Shown: piece by piece, positions 1-8,530 of the stretch
Layout: each line of letters begins with the position of its first letter
Numbering within the stretch: the first letter of the stretch is position 1
Assembly: GCF_002975275.1 (NCBI RefSeq)
Contig: NZ_PCOQ01000028.1
Coordinates: forward strand, 1 to 64,000
Direction: 5' to 3'
Length of the DNA stretch: 64,000 nt
From: Achromobacter sp. MYb9
GTDB lineage: Bacteria; Pseudomonadota; Gammaproteobacteria; Burkholderiales; Burkholderiaceae_B
Program-made: the position numbers and the translations under genes
Notes under the pieces: model-generated
What the model was told of the DNA's origin: nothing
The model's database searches: none
The model's input: only the letters and a program-made list of their open reading frames with translations

Positions 1-108
1 GTAGCGCAGCAGTTGTTCGCCGTGGCGTTGGCGCATGCGGGTGGCGAACCCCCCGCCGCTTTCGCCACCCGCATGCGCCAACGCCACGGCGAACAACTGC
101 TGCGCTAC
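1..108. repeat. Perfect 48-bp inverted repeat at the window edge
   Basis: Bases 1-48 are the exact reverse complement of bases 61-108, separated by the 12-bp spacer 49-60. The right arm is the natural coding sequence of the helicase C-terminus, so the left arm is an inverted copy of it. A perfect foldback of this size inside a coding region is unusual. It may be a real palindrome or a fold-back artefact at a contig end. Confidence 0.95.
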
Positions 109-195
109 TGCACCCAGGTCACCGCGCTAGACGGCCGCACAGCCAGAGCCGCCCTATACTTCCCAAGAGCCAAAGCCTGGATCGACCTAAAATAA
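1..195 (+). CDS. C-terminal end of a UvrD/AddA-like helicase-nuclease (partial)
   Basis: The frame is open from base 1 to the TAA at 193-195. The last 45 residues (from FATRMRQRHGEQLLRYC to ARAALYFPRAKAWIDLK) resemble the extreme C-terminus of UvrD/RecB-type ATP-dependent nucleases, where a 'QLLxYCxxVxALDGRxxRAALYFPRAxAWI' pattern follows the nuclease core. This is family recognition from memory, not a search. Residues encoded by bases 1-60 do not fit the family, because this stretch is the inverted copy of 61-108. Only about 61-195 should be trusted as gene. The rest of the gene lies outside the window. Confidence 0.5.
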   Translation, partial: VAQQLFAVALAHAGGEPPAAFATRMRQRHGEQLLRYCTQVTALDGRTARAALYFPRAKAWIDLK

Positions 196-404
196 AAAAA
201 AGGCGCCCACGCAATAAGCAAGGCAAAGCAAAGCAAGCAAGCGAGCAAGCAAGGCAAAGCGAAGCGAGCCAAAAATGGCAAGCGAAGCAAAGCCATCTCC
301 CCCTCCCCCTCGGGGGGAGGGCCGGGGAGGGGGCAACATACCGCCCCTCAGGGGCCCGCCAACCGGAAGGCTGCAAGCAAGCGAAGCGCAGCTCTGCTAG
401 AATT
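196..404. other. Intergenic low-complexity stretch before the SRP RNA
   Basis: No gene is seen. Bases about 210-290 are a purine-rich, degenerate array of AAGCAAG/GCAAAGC/GCGAAGC words. Bases 301-335 form a GC-rich hairpin (CCCTCCCC pairing with GGGGAGGG) that could end the upstream gene. Bases 351-366 (GGGGCCCGCCAACCGG) are the exact reverse complement of 405-420, the first arm of the SRP RNA. Confidence 0.6.
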
Positions 405-511
405 CCGGTTGGCGGGCCCCTCCGCATGGTTCGACGGTGAACCTGGTCAGGTCGGGAACGAAGCAGCCATAGTCGTTTAGGGTCAGTGCCGGAGTAAGGC
501 TCGCCAACCGG
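405..511 (+). ncRNA. ffs: 4.5S signal recognition particle RNA
   Basis: This is the small bacterial SRP RNA, which binds the M domain of Ffh and promotes co-translational targeting to FtsY and the translocon. The diagnostic domain IV is present: ACCTGGTCAGGTC followed by GGGAACGAAGCAGCCA at about 440-470, with the asymmetric loop and a GGAA-type tetraloop variant (GGGAAC). The ends CCGGTTGGCG (405-414) and CGCCAACCGG (502-511) pair as the terminal stem, which sets the boundaries; exact ends are approximate. It lies just upstream of dnaX, as in many beta-proteobacteria. Confidence 0.93.
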
Positions 512-659
512 ATTCTTCAAAGCAAAGGGTCATGATTTCATTTCATGGCCCTTCGCTTTCAAGGGGGACGGGGTTATTTTCCAGGGATTCGTTCCACGGG
601 AATAAGCCCGTCCCCTTTGCATTTCAGCCAGCACGCGAAACAGGCTCTACAATCCAGCC

Positions 660-2846
660 ATGACTTATCTGGTACTGGCCCGCAAGTGGCGGCCGCGATC
701 GTTCGATACCCTCGTGGGACAGGATCACGTGGTGCGCGCATTGACTCATGCGCTCGACACCCAACGCCTGCACCATGCCTGGCTGTTCACCGGCACGCGG
801 GGCGTGGGCAAGACCACCCTGTCCCGGATCCTGGCCAAATCGCTCAACTGTGAAACCGGCATCACCTCCAAGCCGTGCGGCGTCTGCCGCGCGTGCACGG
901 AAATCGATGCCGGGCGCTTTGTCGACTACCTGGAACTGGACGCGGCCTCGAACCGAGGCGTCGAGGAAATGACGCAGCTGCTGGAGCAGGCGGTGTATTC
1001 GCCGGGCGCCGGGCGCTTCAAGGTCTACATGATCGACGAAGTGCACATGCTGACGGGCCACGCCTTCAACGCCATGTTGAAGACGCTGGAAGAGCCGCCG
1101 CCCCATGTCAAATTCATCCTGGCCACGACCGATCCGCAGAAAATCCCGGTCACGGTGCTGTCGCGCTGTCTCCAGTTCAACCTGAAGCAGATGCCGGCCG
1201 ACTCCATCGTCGGGCATTTGCAGGCGGTGCTGGGCCAGGAAGAAGTCGCTTTCGAAGTGCCGGCATTGCGCCTGATCGGCCAGGCCGCCCAGGGCTCGAT
1301 GCGCGACGCGCTCTCCCTGACCGACCAGGCCATCGCCTATAGCGCGGGCAACATGACCGAGGACGCCGTGCGCGGCATGCTCGGTACGATCGATCAACGC
1401 CATCTGGTGCGCCTGCTGGATGCCTTGTCCGCCGGCGATGCCAAGGGCGTGCTGGCGGTTGCCGACGAGCTGGCGATTCGCGGTCTGTCCTACGCGGGTG
1501 CGCTGGCCGATCTGGCCGTGCTGCTGTCCCGCGTGGCGATCGAACAGCGGGTCACCGGCGTCACGCCGGCCGAAGATCCGCTGGCTGCCGACATCGCGCG
1601 GCTGGCGCTGAGCCTGCATCCGGATGCGGTGCAGTTGTTCTATTCGGTGGCGGTGCACAGCCGCAGCGAACTGACGCTGGCGCCCGACGAGTACGCAGGC
1701 TTCATCATGGCGTGCTTGCGCATGCTGGCATTGAACGGCGACGCCGGTCCGCAAACCGCATTGGAAGCGCCTGCCGCGCCCGCCCGACAAACGGCCGACC
1801 CCGCCGTTGCCGTCGCCGAGCCGGCGGCAACCCCGGCCGCCGTGGCCGCGCCCGTGGCGGTTGCCGCACCGGCGCCGGCGCCCGCGCCTGCAGCGGCCCC
1901 GTCCGTCGCAGTCGCGTCGGCCGCCGTCGCCACCGCGCCAGCAGTGGTGCCTGAACCGGTTGCGCCCGTCGCGCCGGTCGAAGCTGCCGCCCCGACCGCG
2001 GCCCCGGCTCCCGCGCCGGTGGCCACTGATCGCGCCCCCGAACCCGAACCCGAACCCGAACCCGAACCCGTCTCCGCGTCTCCGGCCACCGCCGGCGACA
2101 ACGTACCGCCCTGGGAAGACCTGCCGGCCGACGCGCCGGCGGCGCCCGAGGCCGCCCCTACGGCCAAGTCCACGGGTTCCGCGGCGTTGGCCGTCGCCCC
2201 CGCCGTCGCGGCCGTGCTGGCCAGCGCGCCAGCCGAAGCCGATGGCGGCCCGCCTTCCTGGGTTGACGAAGAAATCCCCTTCGAAGCCGAAGGCGGTTTT
2301 GTCCCGGATGGCGGCTTTACGTCCGATCCGGACGATGACGAATTTGAAACCCTGGCCAGCGCGCCGTCCGCTGCCCCGGCACCGGCCGCGCCGGCAAGGC
2401 GCGATGGGCCGGCGCCAGCCCGCAAACGCCAATCGCGTGCCCGCATGACGGACATGACGCCCACGGGCTGGCCCGAACTGGCCGCGAGCTTGCCCGTCAC
2501 CGGCCTGGCGGCGGAACTGGCGCGCCAAAGCGAATGGGCCGGCGTGCAGGGCGACGCGATCGTCCTGCGCGTCGCCGTCAGGACGCTGGCTGAAAGCGAA
2601 AGCCGGGTTCGCCTGCAAACCGTCCTGTGCGAACATTTCGGCCAGAGCGTCCGGCTGGATGTGGAAGTCGGCGTCACCGGCGACGCCACGGCGCATGCCG
2701 TGGCGCAGGCCGAACGCGCCGCGCGCCAGCAGGCCGCCGAAGACGCCGTGGCCGTCGATCCTTTTGTGCAAGCACTGTTGGCCGATTTTGGGGGCCAGGT
2801 CGTACCTGGCTCCATCCGCCACGTTGATCCCCCGGCCGCTGCCTGA
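660..2846 (+). CDS. dnaX: DNA polymerase III subunit tau (DnaX)
   Basis: DnaX is the ATPase subunit of the clamp loader and couples polymerase cores to the DnaB helicase. The 728-residue protein starts MTYLVLARKWRPRSF. It has a Walker A GTRGVGKT (about 45-52), the four zinc cysteines 64/73/76/79, the Walker B DEVH (126-129) and the sensor VLSRC. A long Ala/Pro-rich linker (about 365-590) contains a PEPEPEPEPEP run, and the C-terminal tau domain follows. No A6-7 slippery stretch of the E. coli gamma-frameshift type was noticed, so a short gamma form is not evident. The start has no clear Shine-Dalgarno; a TACAAT at 648-653 sits only 6 bp upstream, so the mRNA may be nearly leaderless. It heads dnaX-ebfC-recR. 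Confidence 0.96.
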   Translation: MTYLVLARKWRPRSFDTLVGQDHVVRALTHALDTQRLHHAWLFTGTRGVGKTTLSRILAKSLNCETGITSKPCGVCRACTEIDAGRFVDYLELDAASNRGVEEMTQLLEQAVYSPGAGRFKVYMIDEVHMLTGHAFNAMLKTLEEPPPHVKFILATTDPQKIPVTVLSRCLQFNLKQMPADSIVGHLQAVLGQEEVAFEVPALRLIGQAAQGSMRDALSLTDQAIAYSAGNMTEDAVRGMLGTIDQRHLVRLLDALSAGDAKGVLAVADELAIRGLSYAGALADLAVLLSRVAIEQRVTGVTPAEDPLAADIARLALSLHPDAVQLFYSVAVHSRSELTLAPDEYAGFIMACLRMLALNGDAGPQTALEAPAAPARQTADPAVAVAEPAATPAAVAAPVAVAAPAPAPAPAAAPSVAVASAAVATAPAVVPEPVAPVAPVEAAAPTAAPAPAPVATDRAPEPEPEPEPEPVSASPATAGDNVPPWEDLPADAPAAPEAAPTAKSTGSAALAVAPAVAAVLASAPAEADGGPPSWVDEEIPFEAEGGFVPDGGFTSDPDDDEFETLASAPSAAPAPAAPARRDGPAPARKRQSRARMTDMTPTGWPELAASLPVTGLAAELARQSEWAGVQGDAIVLRVAVRTLAESESRVRLQTVLCEHFGQSVRLDVEVGVTGDATAHAVAQAERAARQQAAEDAVAVDPFVQALLADFGGQVVPGSIRHVDPPAAA

Positions 2847-2890
2847 GGCGGCGGCAATCTCTCATTCCCCTCGTTCAAGGAACATCCATC

Positions 2891-3217
2891 ATGATGAAAG
2901 GACAACTGGCCGGCCTGATGCGCCAGGCGCAGCAGATGCAGGAAAACATGAAGAAGGCGCAAGACGCGCTGGCCGAGATCCTGGTCGAAGGCGCCTCTGG
3001 CGGCGGCCTGGTCAAGGTCACCATGACCTGCCGCCACGACGTCAAGCGCGTCGTGATCGATCCGTCGCTGCTGGGCGACGACAAGGACATGTTGGAAGAC
3101 CTGGTTGCCGCTGCGTTCAACGACGCGCTGCGCAAGGCTGAAACCACGTCCCAGGAAAAGATGGCGGGCGTTACCGCCGGCATGCCGCTGCCCCCGGGCA
3201 TGAAGCTGCCGTTCTGA
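2891..3217 (+). CDS. ebfC: Nucleoid-associated protein, YbaB/EbfC family
   Basis: This 108-residue protein has the family pattern MMKGQLAGLMRQAQQMQENMKKAQDALAE..., with the VEGASGGGLVKVTM core and the C-terminal GMPLPPGMKLPF tail. YbaB/EbfC proteins are small dimeric DNA-binding proteins with a tweezer-like fold, usually encoded between dnaX and recR, exactly as here. Two adjacent ATGs (2891 and 2894) are possible; AAGGAACATC lies upstream of both. It is 44 bp after dnaX and 21 bp before recR, so the three are probably co-transcribed. Confidence 0.93.
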   Translation: MMKGQLAGLMRQAQQMQENMKKAQDALAEILVEGASGGGLVKVTMTCRHDVKRVVIDPSLLGDDKDMLEDLVAAAFNDALRKAETTSQEKMAGVTAGMPLPPGMKLPF

Positions 3218-3238
3218 TCGGCGCGATCCTAGGCCGCA

Positions 3239-3847
3239 ATGGATCCCTTACTGCCTGAACCCGAACCGCTGGTGTCGCTGATCGAGGCGCTGCGGCGCCT
3301 GCCCGGCGTAGGCATCCGGTCGGCCAGACGCATGGCGTACCACCTGCTGCAGCATGACCCGCAAGGCGCGGACATGCTGGGGCAGGCATTGGCCGGCGCC
3401 GTCCGGGATCTCAAGCACTGCGCCCGGTGCAACAGCTTTTCGGAAGAAGAGGTCTGTGGCACCTGCGCCAATCCCAAGCGCGACCGCTCGCTGCTGTGCA
3501 TCGTGGAAACGCCGGCCGACCAGAACATGATCGAGTCCAGCCACGGCTACCGTGGCCTGTACTACGTGCTGATGGGCCGCGTGGCGCCGCTGGAAGGCAT
3601 TGGCCCCCGCGAGCTGGACTTCGACCGCGTGATCAAGCGGGCGACGGACGGCGAGGTGCAGGAAGTCATCCTGGCCACCAACTTCACCGCCGAAGGCGAG
3701 ACCACCGCCCACTTCCTGGGCGAAGCACTGGGTGAACGCGGCCTGCGCGTGACGCGCCTGGCGCGCGGCGTGCCGGCAGGCAGTGAACTGGAATACGTGG
3801 ATGCCGGCACAATCGCCTGGGCCTTGATGGAGCGCAAGACTACCTGA
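3239..3847 (+). CDS. recR: Recombination mediator RecR
   Basis: RecR acts with RecF/RecO to load RecA on gapped DNA. The 202-residue protein has the N-terminal helix-hairpin-helix (LPGVGIRSARRMAYHLL), the zinc finger cysteines 61/64/73/76 (CARC...CGTC) and the Toprim domain with the conserved Glu in CIVETPAD and the GLYYVLMGRVAPLEGIGP segment. The length is typical. It is the last gene of the dnaX cluster; the next gene starts 69 bp downstream. Confidence 0.96.
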   Translation: MDPLLPEPEPLVSLIEALRRLPGVGIRSARRMAYHLLQHDPQGADMLGQALAGAVRDLKHCARCNSFSEEEVCGTCANPKRDRSLLCIVETPADQNMIESSHGYRGLYYVLMGRVAPLEGIGPRELDFDRVIKRATDGEVQEVILATNFTAEGETTAHFLGEALGERGLRVTRLARGVPAGSELEYVDAGTIAWALMERKTT

Positions 3848-3916
3848 GGCTCGCGGCACCACAACAGCCAGCCGGCAACGTACCGGCGCGGCAAAAAATC
3901 GTGAGGAAGACAAACC

Positions 3917-5176
3917 ATGTCAGCGCTGACCGGACTCAAGGTCCTGGAACTCGGCACGCTTATCGCCGGCCCGTTCGCCGCGCGCATCTTCGGCGAATTC
4001 GGCGCCGATGTCATCAAGGTGGAGACGCCGCACGGGCCAGACGGCACGGGTGGCGGAGATCCCATCCGCAGCTGGCGCCATCTGCATGAGGGCAATTCGC
4101 TCTGGTGGACGGTGCAGGCACGCAACAAGCAATCCATCGCCCTGAACCTGAAAGACCCGCGCGCCCAGGAGATCGCCCGCAAGCTGGCGCTGGACGCCGA
4201 TGTCGTGGTCGAAAACTACCGCCCGGGCGTGCTCGAGAAATGGGGCCTGGGGTTTGAGCAACTGCGTGCCATCAATCCCGCGCTGATCATGGTGCGGCTG
4301 TCGGGCTACGGCCAGACGGGCCCCATGAAAGACCAGCCGGGCTTTGGCGCCATCGGTGAATCCATGGGCGGGCTGCGCTATGTGTCGGGCCACCCCGACC
4401 GGCCACCGTTGCGGGTCGGCATTTCCATCGGCGACTCCATCGCCGCGCTGCACGGCGTGATCGGCGCAATGATGGCGCTGCGCCACCGCGACGCCACGGG
4501 CGGCCGCTGGAACGGCAAGTCGGGCGATGCCTGCCAGGCCGGGCAGGGGCAGATGGTGGATGTGGCCTTGTACGAGGCCGTCTTCAACATGATGGAAAGC
4601 CTTGTTCCCGAATACGACGTAGCCGGCGTGGTGCGCGAACGCACGGGCGGCGCGCTGCCCGGCATCGTGCCGTCCAACACGTACACCACGCGTGACGGCC
4701 AGAACATCGTCATCGCCGGCAACGGCGACGCGATCTTCCATCGGCTGATGCGCGCCATCGGTCGGGACGATCTGGCCGAAGACCCCGATCTGGTGCGTAA
4801 CGATGGCCGCGCGCGCCGGGTCGACGAGATCGACGGCGCCATTCAGCAATGGTGCGGTGCCCGCGGCATCGACGAGGCGCTGGGCGTGCTGAAGGGCGCG
4901 GATGTGCCCGTCGGCAAGATCTACAGCGTGGCCGACATGTTCAGCGATCCCCAGTTCCTGGCGCGCCAAATGATCGAGCAGCATCACTTCGCCGACGGTA
5001 CGCCGGTCAAGCTGCCCGCGGTGGTTCCCAAGCTGTCGGAGACCCCCGGCCAGACGCGCTGGGTAGGCCCGGCATTAGGGGAACATACCGAGGAAGTCCT
5101 GAAATCGCTGGGGTATGATTCAGCGGCTATTGACGAGCTGGCGAAGACCGGCGCTATCGGTAAACCCGACAATTAG
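3917..5176 (+). CDS. CaiB/BaiF family (class III) CoA-transferase
   Basis: This 419-residue protein matches the formyl-CoA/carnitine CoA-transferase family, which moves CoA between carboxylic acids through an aspartyl intermediate. Visible family blocks are GLKVLELGTLIAGPFAARI, FGADVIKVETP, WWTVQARNKQSIALNL, VVVENYRPGVLEKWGLG, and VRLSGYGQTGP followed by the DQPGFGAIGESMGG region. A Gly/Asn-rich insertion around WNGKSGDACQAGQGQMVDVALYEAVF precedes the second half. Substrate specificity cannot be read from the sequence. It lies 11 bp upstream of a NitT/TauT-type binding protein, which suggests that the importer takes up the acid (or its precursor) that this enzyme activates. Confidence 0.88.
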   Translation: MSALTGLKVLELGTLIAGPFAARIFGEFGADVIKVETPHGPDGTGGGDPIRSWRHLHEGNSLWWTVQARNKQSIALNLKDPRAQEIARKLALDADVVVENYRPGVLEKWGLGFEQLRAINPALIMVRLSGYGQTGPMKDQPGFGAIGESMGGLRYVSGHPDRPPLRVGISIGDSIAALHGVIGAMMALRHRDATGGRWNGKSGDACQAGQGQMVDVALYEAVFNMMESLVPEYDVAGVVRERTGGALPGIVPSNTYTTRDGQNIVIAGNGDAIFHRLMRAIGRDDLAEDPDLVRNDGRARRVDEIDGAIQQWCGARGIDEALGVLKGADVPVGKIYSVADMFSDPQFLARQMIEQHHFADGTPVKLPAVVPKLSETPGQTRWVGPALGEHTEEVLKSLGYDSAAIDELAKTGAIGKPDN

Positions 5177-5187
5177 GAGACAACCAC

Positions 5188-6228
5188 ATGTCAGTTACCC
5201 GCCGTGACTTGCTCAAGATGGCCGGCGCCGCCGGCGTCATGGGCATGGCGCCCGCGATCGTGCGCGCACAGAAGCTTGAGAAGACCAAGGTCCAGATCGC
5301 CGTGGGCGGCAAGCCCCTGATCTACTATCTGCCCTTGTCCATCGCGGAAGCCCGCGGTTACTTCAAGGACGAAGGCCTGGATGTCAGCATCGCCGACTTC
5401 GCAGGCGGCTCCAAGGCGTTGCAGGCCGTCGTGGGGGGCAGCGCCGACGTCGTCTCGGGCGCGTTCGAGCACACGCTGTCCATGCAATCCAAGGGCCAGG
5501 CGTACCGCGCCTTCGTGCTGCAAGGCCGTGCGCCGATGATCGGCGTGGGCGTGTCCAAGAAGAACCTGCCCAACTACAAGGGCCCGGCCGACCTCAAGGG
5601 CAAGAAGATCGGCGTGACCGCGCCGGGCTCGTCCACCAACATGGTGGTCAGCTTCTTCCTGGCCAAGCACGGCTTGAAGGCATCCGACGTGTCCATCATC
5701 GGCGTGGGCGCCGGCGCAGGCGCCGTGACGGCCTTGCGCAGTGGCCAGATCGACGCCATCTCCAATACCGACCCCGTGGTGTCGATGCTGCAGATGCCGG
5801 GCGATATCCAGATCATCGTCGACACGCGCACCCTCAAGGACACCCAGGATATTTTCGGCGGCAACATGCCGGCCGGCTGCCTGTACGCGCCGCAGGCGTT
5901 CATCGACGCCAACCCGAACACGACGCAGGCCCTGACCAATGCGCTGGTTCGCGCCGACAAGTGGATTCAGAAGGCCGGTCCCGACGAGATCGCCAAGATC
6001 GTGCCGGAAACTTACCTGCTGGGCGATCCTGCGGTCTACAAGGCCGCCATCGCAAAGAGCCTGGAAGGCCTGTCGCCCAACGGCATGATCCCCGAAGACG
6101 GCGCGGCCACCGCGCTGAAGGCGCTGGCCGCCTATCAGGCGGATTTCGACGGCGGGAAGATCGACGCCTCCAAGGTCTGGACCAACGATTTCGCGCGCCG
6201 CGCCAACGAGAAGTACGCCAATGGCTGA
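5188..6228 (+). CDS. ABC transporter substrate-binding protein, NitT/TauT (SsuA-like) family
   Basis: The protein is 346 residues and begins with a twin-arginine-like signal (TRRDLLKMAGAAGVMGMAPAIVRAQ), so export as a folded protein is likely. The mature part has the KVQIAVGGKPLIYYLPLSIAEARGYFKDEGLDV opening and the GGSKALQAVVGGSADVVSG motif typical of nitrate/sulfonate/taurine-type binding proteins. Its stop overlaps the ATPase start by 8 bp, so binding protein, ATPase and permease form one operon with the CoA-transferase. The ligand is unknown. Confidence 0.88.
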   Translation: MSVTRRDLLKMAGAAGVMGMAPAIVRAQKLEKTKVQIAVGGKPLIYYLPLSIAEARGYFKDEGLDVSIADFAGGSKALQAVVGGSADVVSGAFEHTLSMQSKGQAYRAFVLQGRAPMIGVGVSKKNLPNYKGPADLKGKKIGVTAPGSSTNMVVSFFLAKHGLKASDVSIIGVGAGAGAVTALRSGQIDAISNTDPVVSMLQMPGDIQIIVDTRTLKDTQDIFGGNMPAGCLYAPQAFIDANPNTTQALTNALVRADKWIQKAGPDEIAKIVPETYLLGDPAVYKAAIAKSLEGLSPNGMIPEDGAATALKALAAYQADFDGGKIDASKVWTNDFARRANEKYANG

Positions 6229-7030
6229 AGCCGCACTATCGCTGGAAAATATCAGTTGCACCTTTGTTTCGCGTGACGACCGGTCACAGCGCTACACCGC
6301 CGTCAGCGACACGACCCTGGCCATCGCGCCCGGGGAGTTCGTGTCGGTGGTGGGGCCGACCGGTTGCGGGAAATCCACCTTGCTCAACGTTGGCGCCGGC
6401 TTGCTGGCGCCATCGTCGGGCCAGGTGAAGGTCTTCGGCCAACCCCTGTCGGGCATCAACGCGCGCGCGGGCTACATGTTCCAGGGCGAAGCCCTCTTGC
6501 CCTGGCGCAGCGCGCTGGACAACGTGGTCGCCGGGCTGGACTTCGCCGGCGTGCCGCGTCCGGAAGCGCTGGAGCGCGGCCGGGAGTGGATGCGCCGCGT
6601 GGGGCTGGGCGGCTTTGAGAGCCGCTATCCGCACCAGATGTCGGGCGGCATGCGCAAGCGCGCGATGCTGGCCCAGACGCTGATCCGCGATCCCGACATC
6701 ATCCTGATGGATGAGCCATTCTCGGCCTTGGACATCCAGACGCGCCAGCTGATGGAAAACGAGGTGCTGGAATTGTGGATGGCCAAGCGCAAGGCCGTGC
6801 TGTTCATCACGCACGACCTGGACGAAGCCATCGCGATGAGCGACCGCGTGATCGTGCTGTCGGCCGGGCCGGGCACGCACCCGATCGGTGAATTCACCAT
6901 CGATCTGCCGCGCCCGCGCGACGTCGCCGAGGTGCGCGCCCATCCGCGTTTCGTCGAGCTGCATACGGCCATCTGGGCCGTGCTGCGCGAAGAAGTTCTC
7001 AAGGGCTATGCCCAACAGAAGCGAGCCTGA
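6221..7030 (+). CDS. ABC transporter ATP-binding protein (NitT/TauT type)
   Basis: This 269-residue ATPase energises the importer encoded around it. It shows the Walker A GPTGCGKST, Q-loop (MFQGEALLPWRSALDNV), signature MSGGMRKRAMLAQTLIRDP, Walker B IILMDEP and the switch histidine in FITHDLDEAIAMSDR. The order and spacing are those of SsuB/TauB proteins. It overlaps the binding-protein gene by 8 bp and is followed by the permease 3 bp later, indicating translational coupling. Confidence 0.92.
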   Translation: MAEAALSLENISCTFVSRDDRSQRYTAVSDTTLAIAPGEFVSVVGPTGCGKSTLLNVGAGLLAPSSGQVKVFGQPLSGINARAGYMFQGEALLPWRSALDNVVAGLDFAGVPRPEALERGREWMRRVGLGGFESRYPHQMSGGMRKRAMLAQTLIRDPDIILMDEPFSALDIQTRQLMENEVLELWMAKRKAVLFITHDLDEAIAMSDRVIVLSAGPGTHPIGEFTIDLPRPRDVAEVRAHPRFVELHTAIWAVLREEVLKGYAQQKRA

Positions 7031-7033
7031 GGT

Positions 7034-7828
7034 ATGTCGAAGTCATTCAAATCCGGTTCCGCCAGCCTGCGCTTTTGGCAACTGCTGCTGCTGGTCGTCA
7101 TCCTGGGCGTCTGGCATTTCGCATCGCGAGATTCCAAGGTCGCGTTCTTCTTTGGCGAGCCGCTGAAGGTCTGGGGCCGCATCTGGGCCTGGTTCATTAC
7201 CAACGCGGACATCTACACGCACCTGTGGGTGACCCTGACCGAAACCGTGCTGGCGTTTTTCATCGGCACCATCGCCGGCCTGGGCTTCGGCTTGTGGCTG
7301 GGGCTGTCGCCGCGTGCAAGCGCCATCCTCGACCCCTACATCAAGGCCGCCAACTCGATGCCGCGCGTCATCCTGGCGCCGATCTTCGGCATGTGGTTCG
7401 GGTTGGGTATCTGGTCCAAGGTGGCGCTGGCCGTCACGCTGGTGTTCTTCATCGTGTTCTTCAACGTCTACCAGGGCGTGCGCGAAGTCAGTCCGACTTT
7501 GCTGGACAACGCGCGCATGCTGGGCGCACGCAAACGCCAATTGCTGCGCCACGTCTATCTGCCGTCGGCCACCAGCTGGGTGTTTTCCAGCCTGCATACG
7601 TCCGTGGGTCTTGCCTTCGTGGGTGCCGTGGTCGGGGAATACCTGGGGTCGGCAAGCGGCGTGGGCTACCTGATCCTGCAGGCGGAAGGTACGTTCGACG
7701 TGAACACGGTGTTCGCGGGCATCGTCGTATTGACGGCATTCGCGCTGGTGCTCGACTACATCGTCGGCGTCGGTGAAAAGCGCCTGATGAAGTGGCAGCC
7801 CAAATCGGGCGAGACCGAAAAGCTGTAG
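7034..7828 (+). CDS. ABC transporter permease (NitT/TauT type)
   Basis: This 264-residue integral membrane protein has about six hydrophobic helices. The EAA-type loop that contacts the ATPase is NARMLGARKRQLLRHVYLPSATSWVFSSLHTSVGLAFVGAVVGEYLG. It is the last gene of the 3917-7828 operon and ends 46 bp before a convergent gene. The family is the SsuC/TauC group; the substrate is undetermined. Confidence 0.9.
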   Translation: MSKSFKSGSASLRFWQLLLLVVILGVWHFASRDSKVAFFFGEPLKVWGRIWAWFITNADIYTHLWVTLTETVLAFFIGTIAGLGFGLWLGLSPRASAILDPYIKAANSMPRVILAPIFGMWFGLGIWSKVALAVTLVFFIVFFNVYQGVREVSPTLLDNARMLGARKRQLLRHVYLPSATSWVFSSLHTSVGLAFVGAVVGEYLGSASGVGYLILQAEGTFDVNTVFAGIVVLTAFALVLDYIVGVGEKRLMKWQPKSGETEKL

Positions 7829-7836
7829 CCCGGACG

Positions 7837-7870
7837 GGCGGCCAACGGCGGCTGGCCAGCCGTTGCCGCC
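7837..7870. terminator. Hairpin between convergent genes
   Basis: GGCGGC then AACGGC (837-849, one bulged C) pair with GCCGTT and GCCGCC (859-870). There is no U tract on either side, so this is a structural barrier between two convergent genes rather than a classic intrinsic terminator. Confidence 0.4.
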
Positions 7871-7874
7871 TGCC

Positions 7875-8528
7875 TTATTCGTCGGGAAGCACGGGCAGAT
7901 GCAGCGACCAGCAATCCGCCTGGCGCACCAGGCGCCAGCCTGACGCGTCCGCCAGCAGTTCGACTTCCTGCGGGTCGAAAGTCGCGGGCTGCACACCGGA
8001 AAAATCCGGTGCGGCGGAAAATCGGGCATGCCATGCATCCGCCTGGGAAAAATCCAGCGCAAGATCCGAGTCGGCGGGAAGCGCCTGCAGCAGGCAAAGC
8101 AGCCAGGCCAGCAGCAAATAGCGCGAGGCGAACGTCGGCAACTGGACGGCAGCGACCGTTTCGGACCAGGTGACGCTGCGGCGGGACAGCAGCAAGTGCG
8201 AGAACATCAGTTTGCGGCACTCGCTCAGCAGCGCATCGGCCGGCGCTATCGCACCGTGGTCCGCCAACCATTGGTCCAGGTCGCGCACGACCGCGACGCT
8301 GTCTTCAAGCATGCCCGTCAAGTCGCCTGCCAGGCGCTGGCAGCGCTGCTGCAAGGCGTCGGGGCTGGCGCCTTCGGGTGTCTGGCGTAGCATCGCGGCC
8401 GCCAGCGTGGCGTTGGACAGCGGGCCGACCACCTCGTGGCGCAGCACGGAGAAAACCTGCGCCAGCACTTTCAGACGTACGCCGTGGGCAGCCAGCGCTT
8501 GCAGGGAGGCGGACATGGGAAGGGTCAC
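7875..8528 (-). CDS. Histidine-kinase-like protein with a DHp-type H-box but no recognisable ATPase motifs
   Basis: This 217-residue protein contains LKVLAQVFSVLRHEVVGPLSNATLAAAML (about residues 19-47), which looks like a kinase/phosphotransfer H-box (RHEVVGPLSN). A helical stretch follows that could complete a four-helix dimer. I cannot see the N, G1 or G2 boxes of a functional HATPase domain in the C-terminal half. It may therefore act as a ChpT-like phosphotransfer or docking protein for the response regulator encoded 2 bp upstream. This function is an inference from the H-box and the neighbour only. Confidence 0.5.
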   Translation of the reverse strand: MTLPMSASLQALAAHGVRLKVLAQVFSVLRHEVVGPLSNATLAAAMLRQTPEGASPDALQQRCQRLAGDLTGMLEDSVAVVRDLDQWLADHGAIAPADALLSECRKLMFSHLLLSRRSVTWSETVAAVQLPTFASRYLLLAWLLCLLQALPADSDLALDFSQADAWHARFSAAPDFSGVQPATFDPQEVELLADASGWRLVRQADCWSLHLPVLPDE

Positions 8529-8530
8529 GT

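Noticed and set aside
210..296. Repeated AAGCAAG/GCAAAGC words that look array-like
   Set aside because: Units are only 4-9 bp, without regular spacers, so this is neither a CRISPR array nor iterons.
624..2822. Long minus-strand open frame opposite dnaX
   Set aside because: It is a GC-rich shadow of a complete, well-recognised gene; its Gly/Arg-rich translation comes from the Ala/Pro-rich linker.
660..2846. Programmed frameshift in dnaX (gamma subunit)
   Set aside because: I saw no A6-7 slippery stretch with a following stem-loop; the tau form alone is supported.
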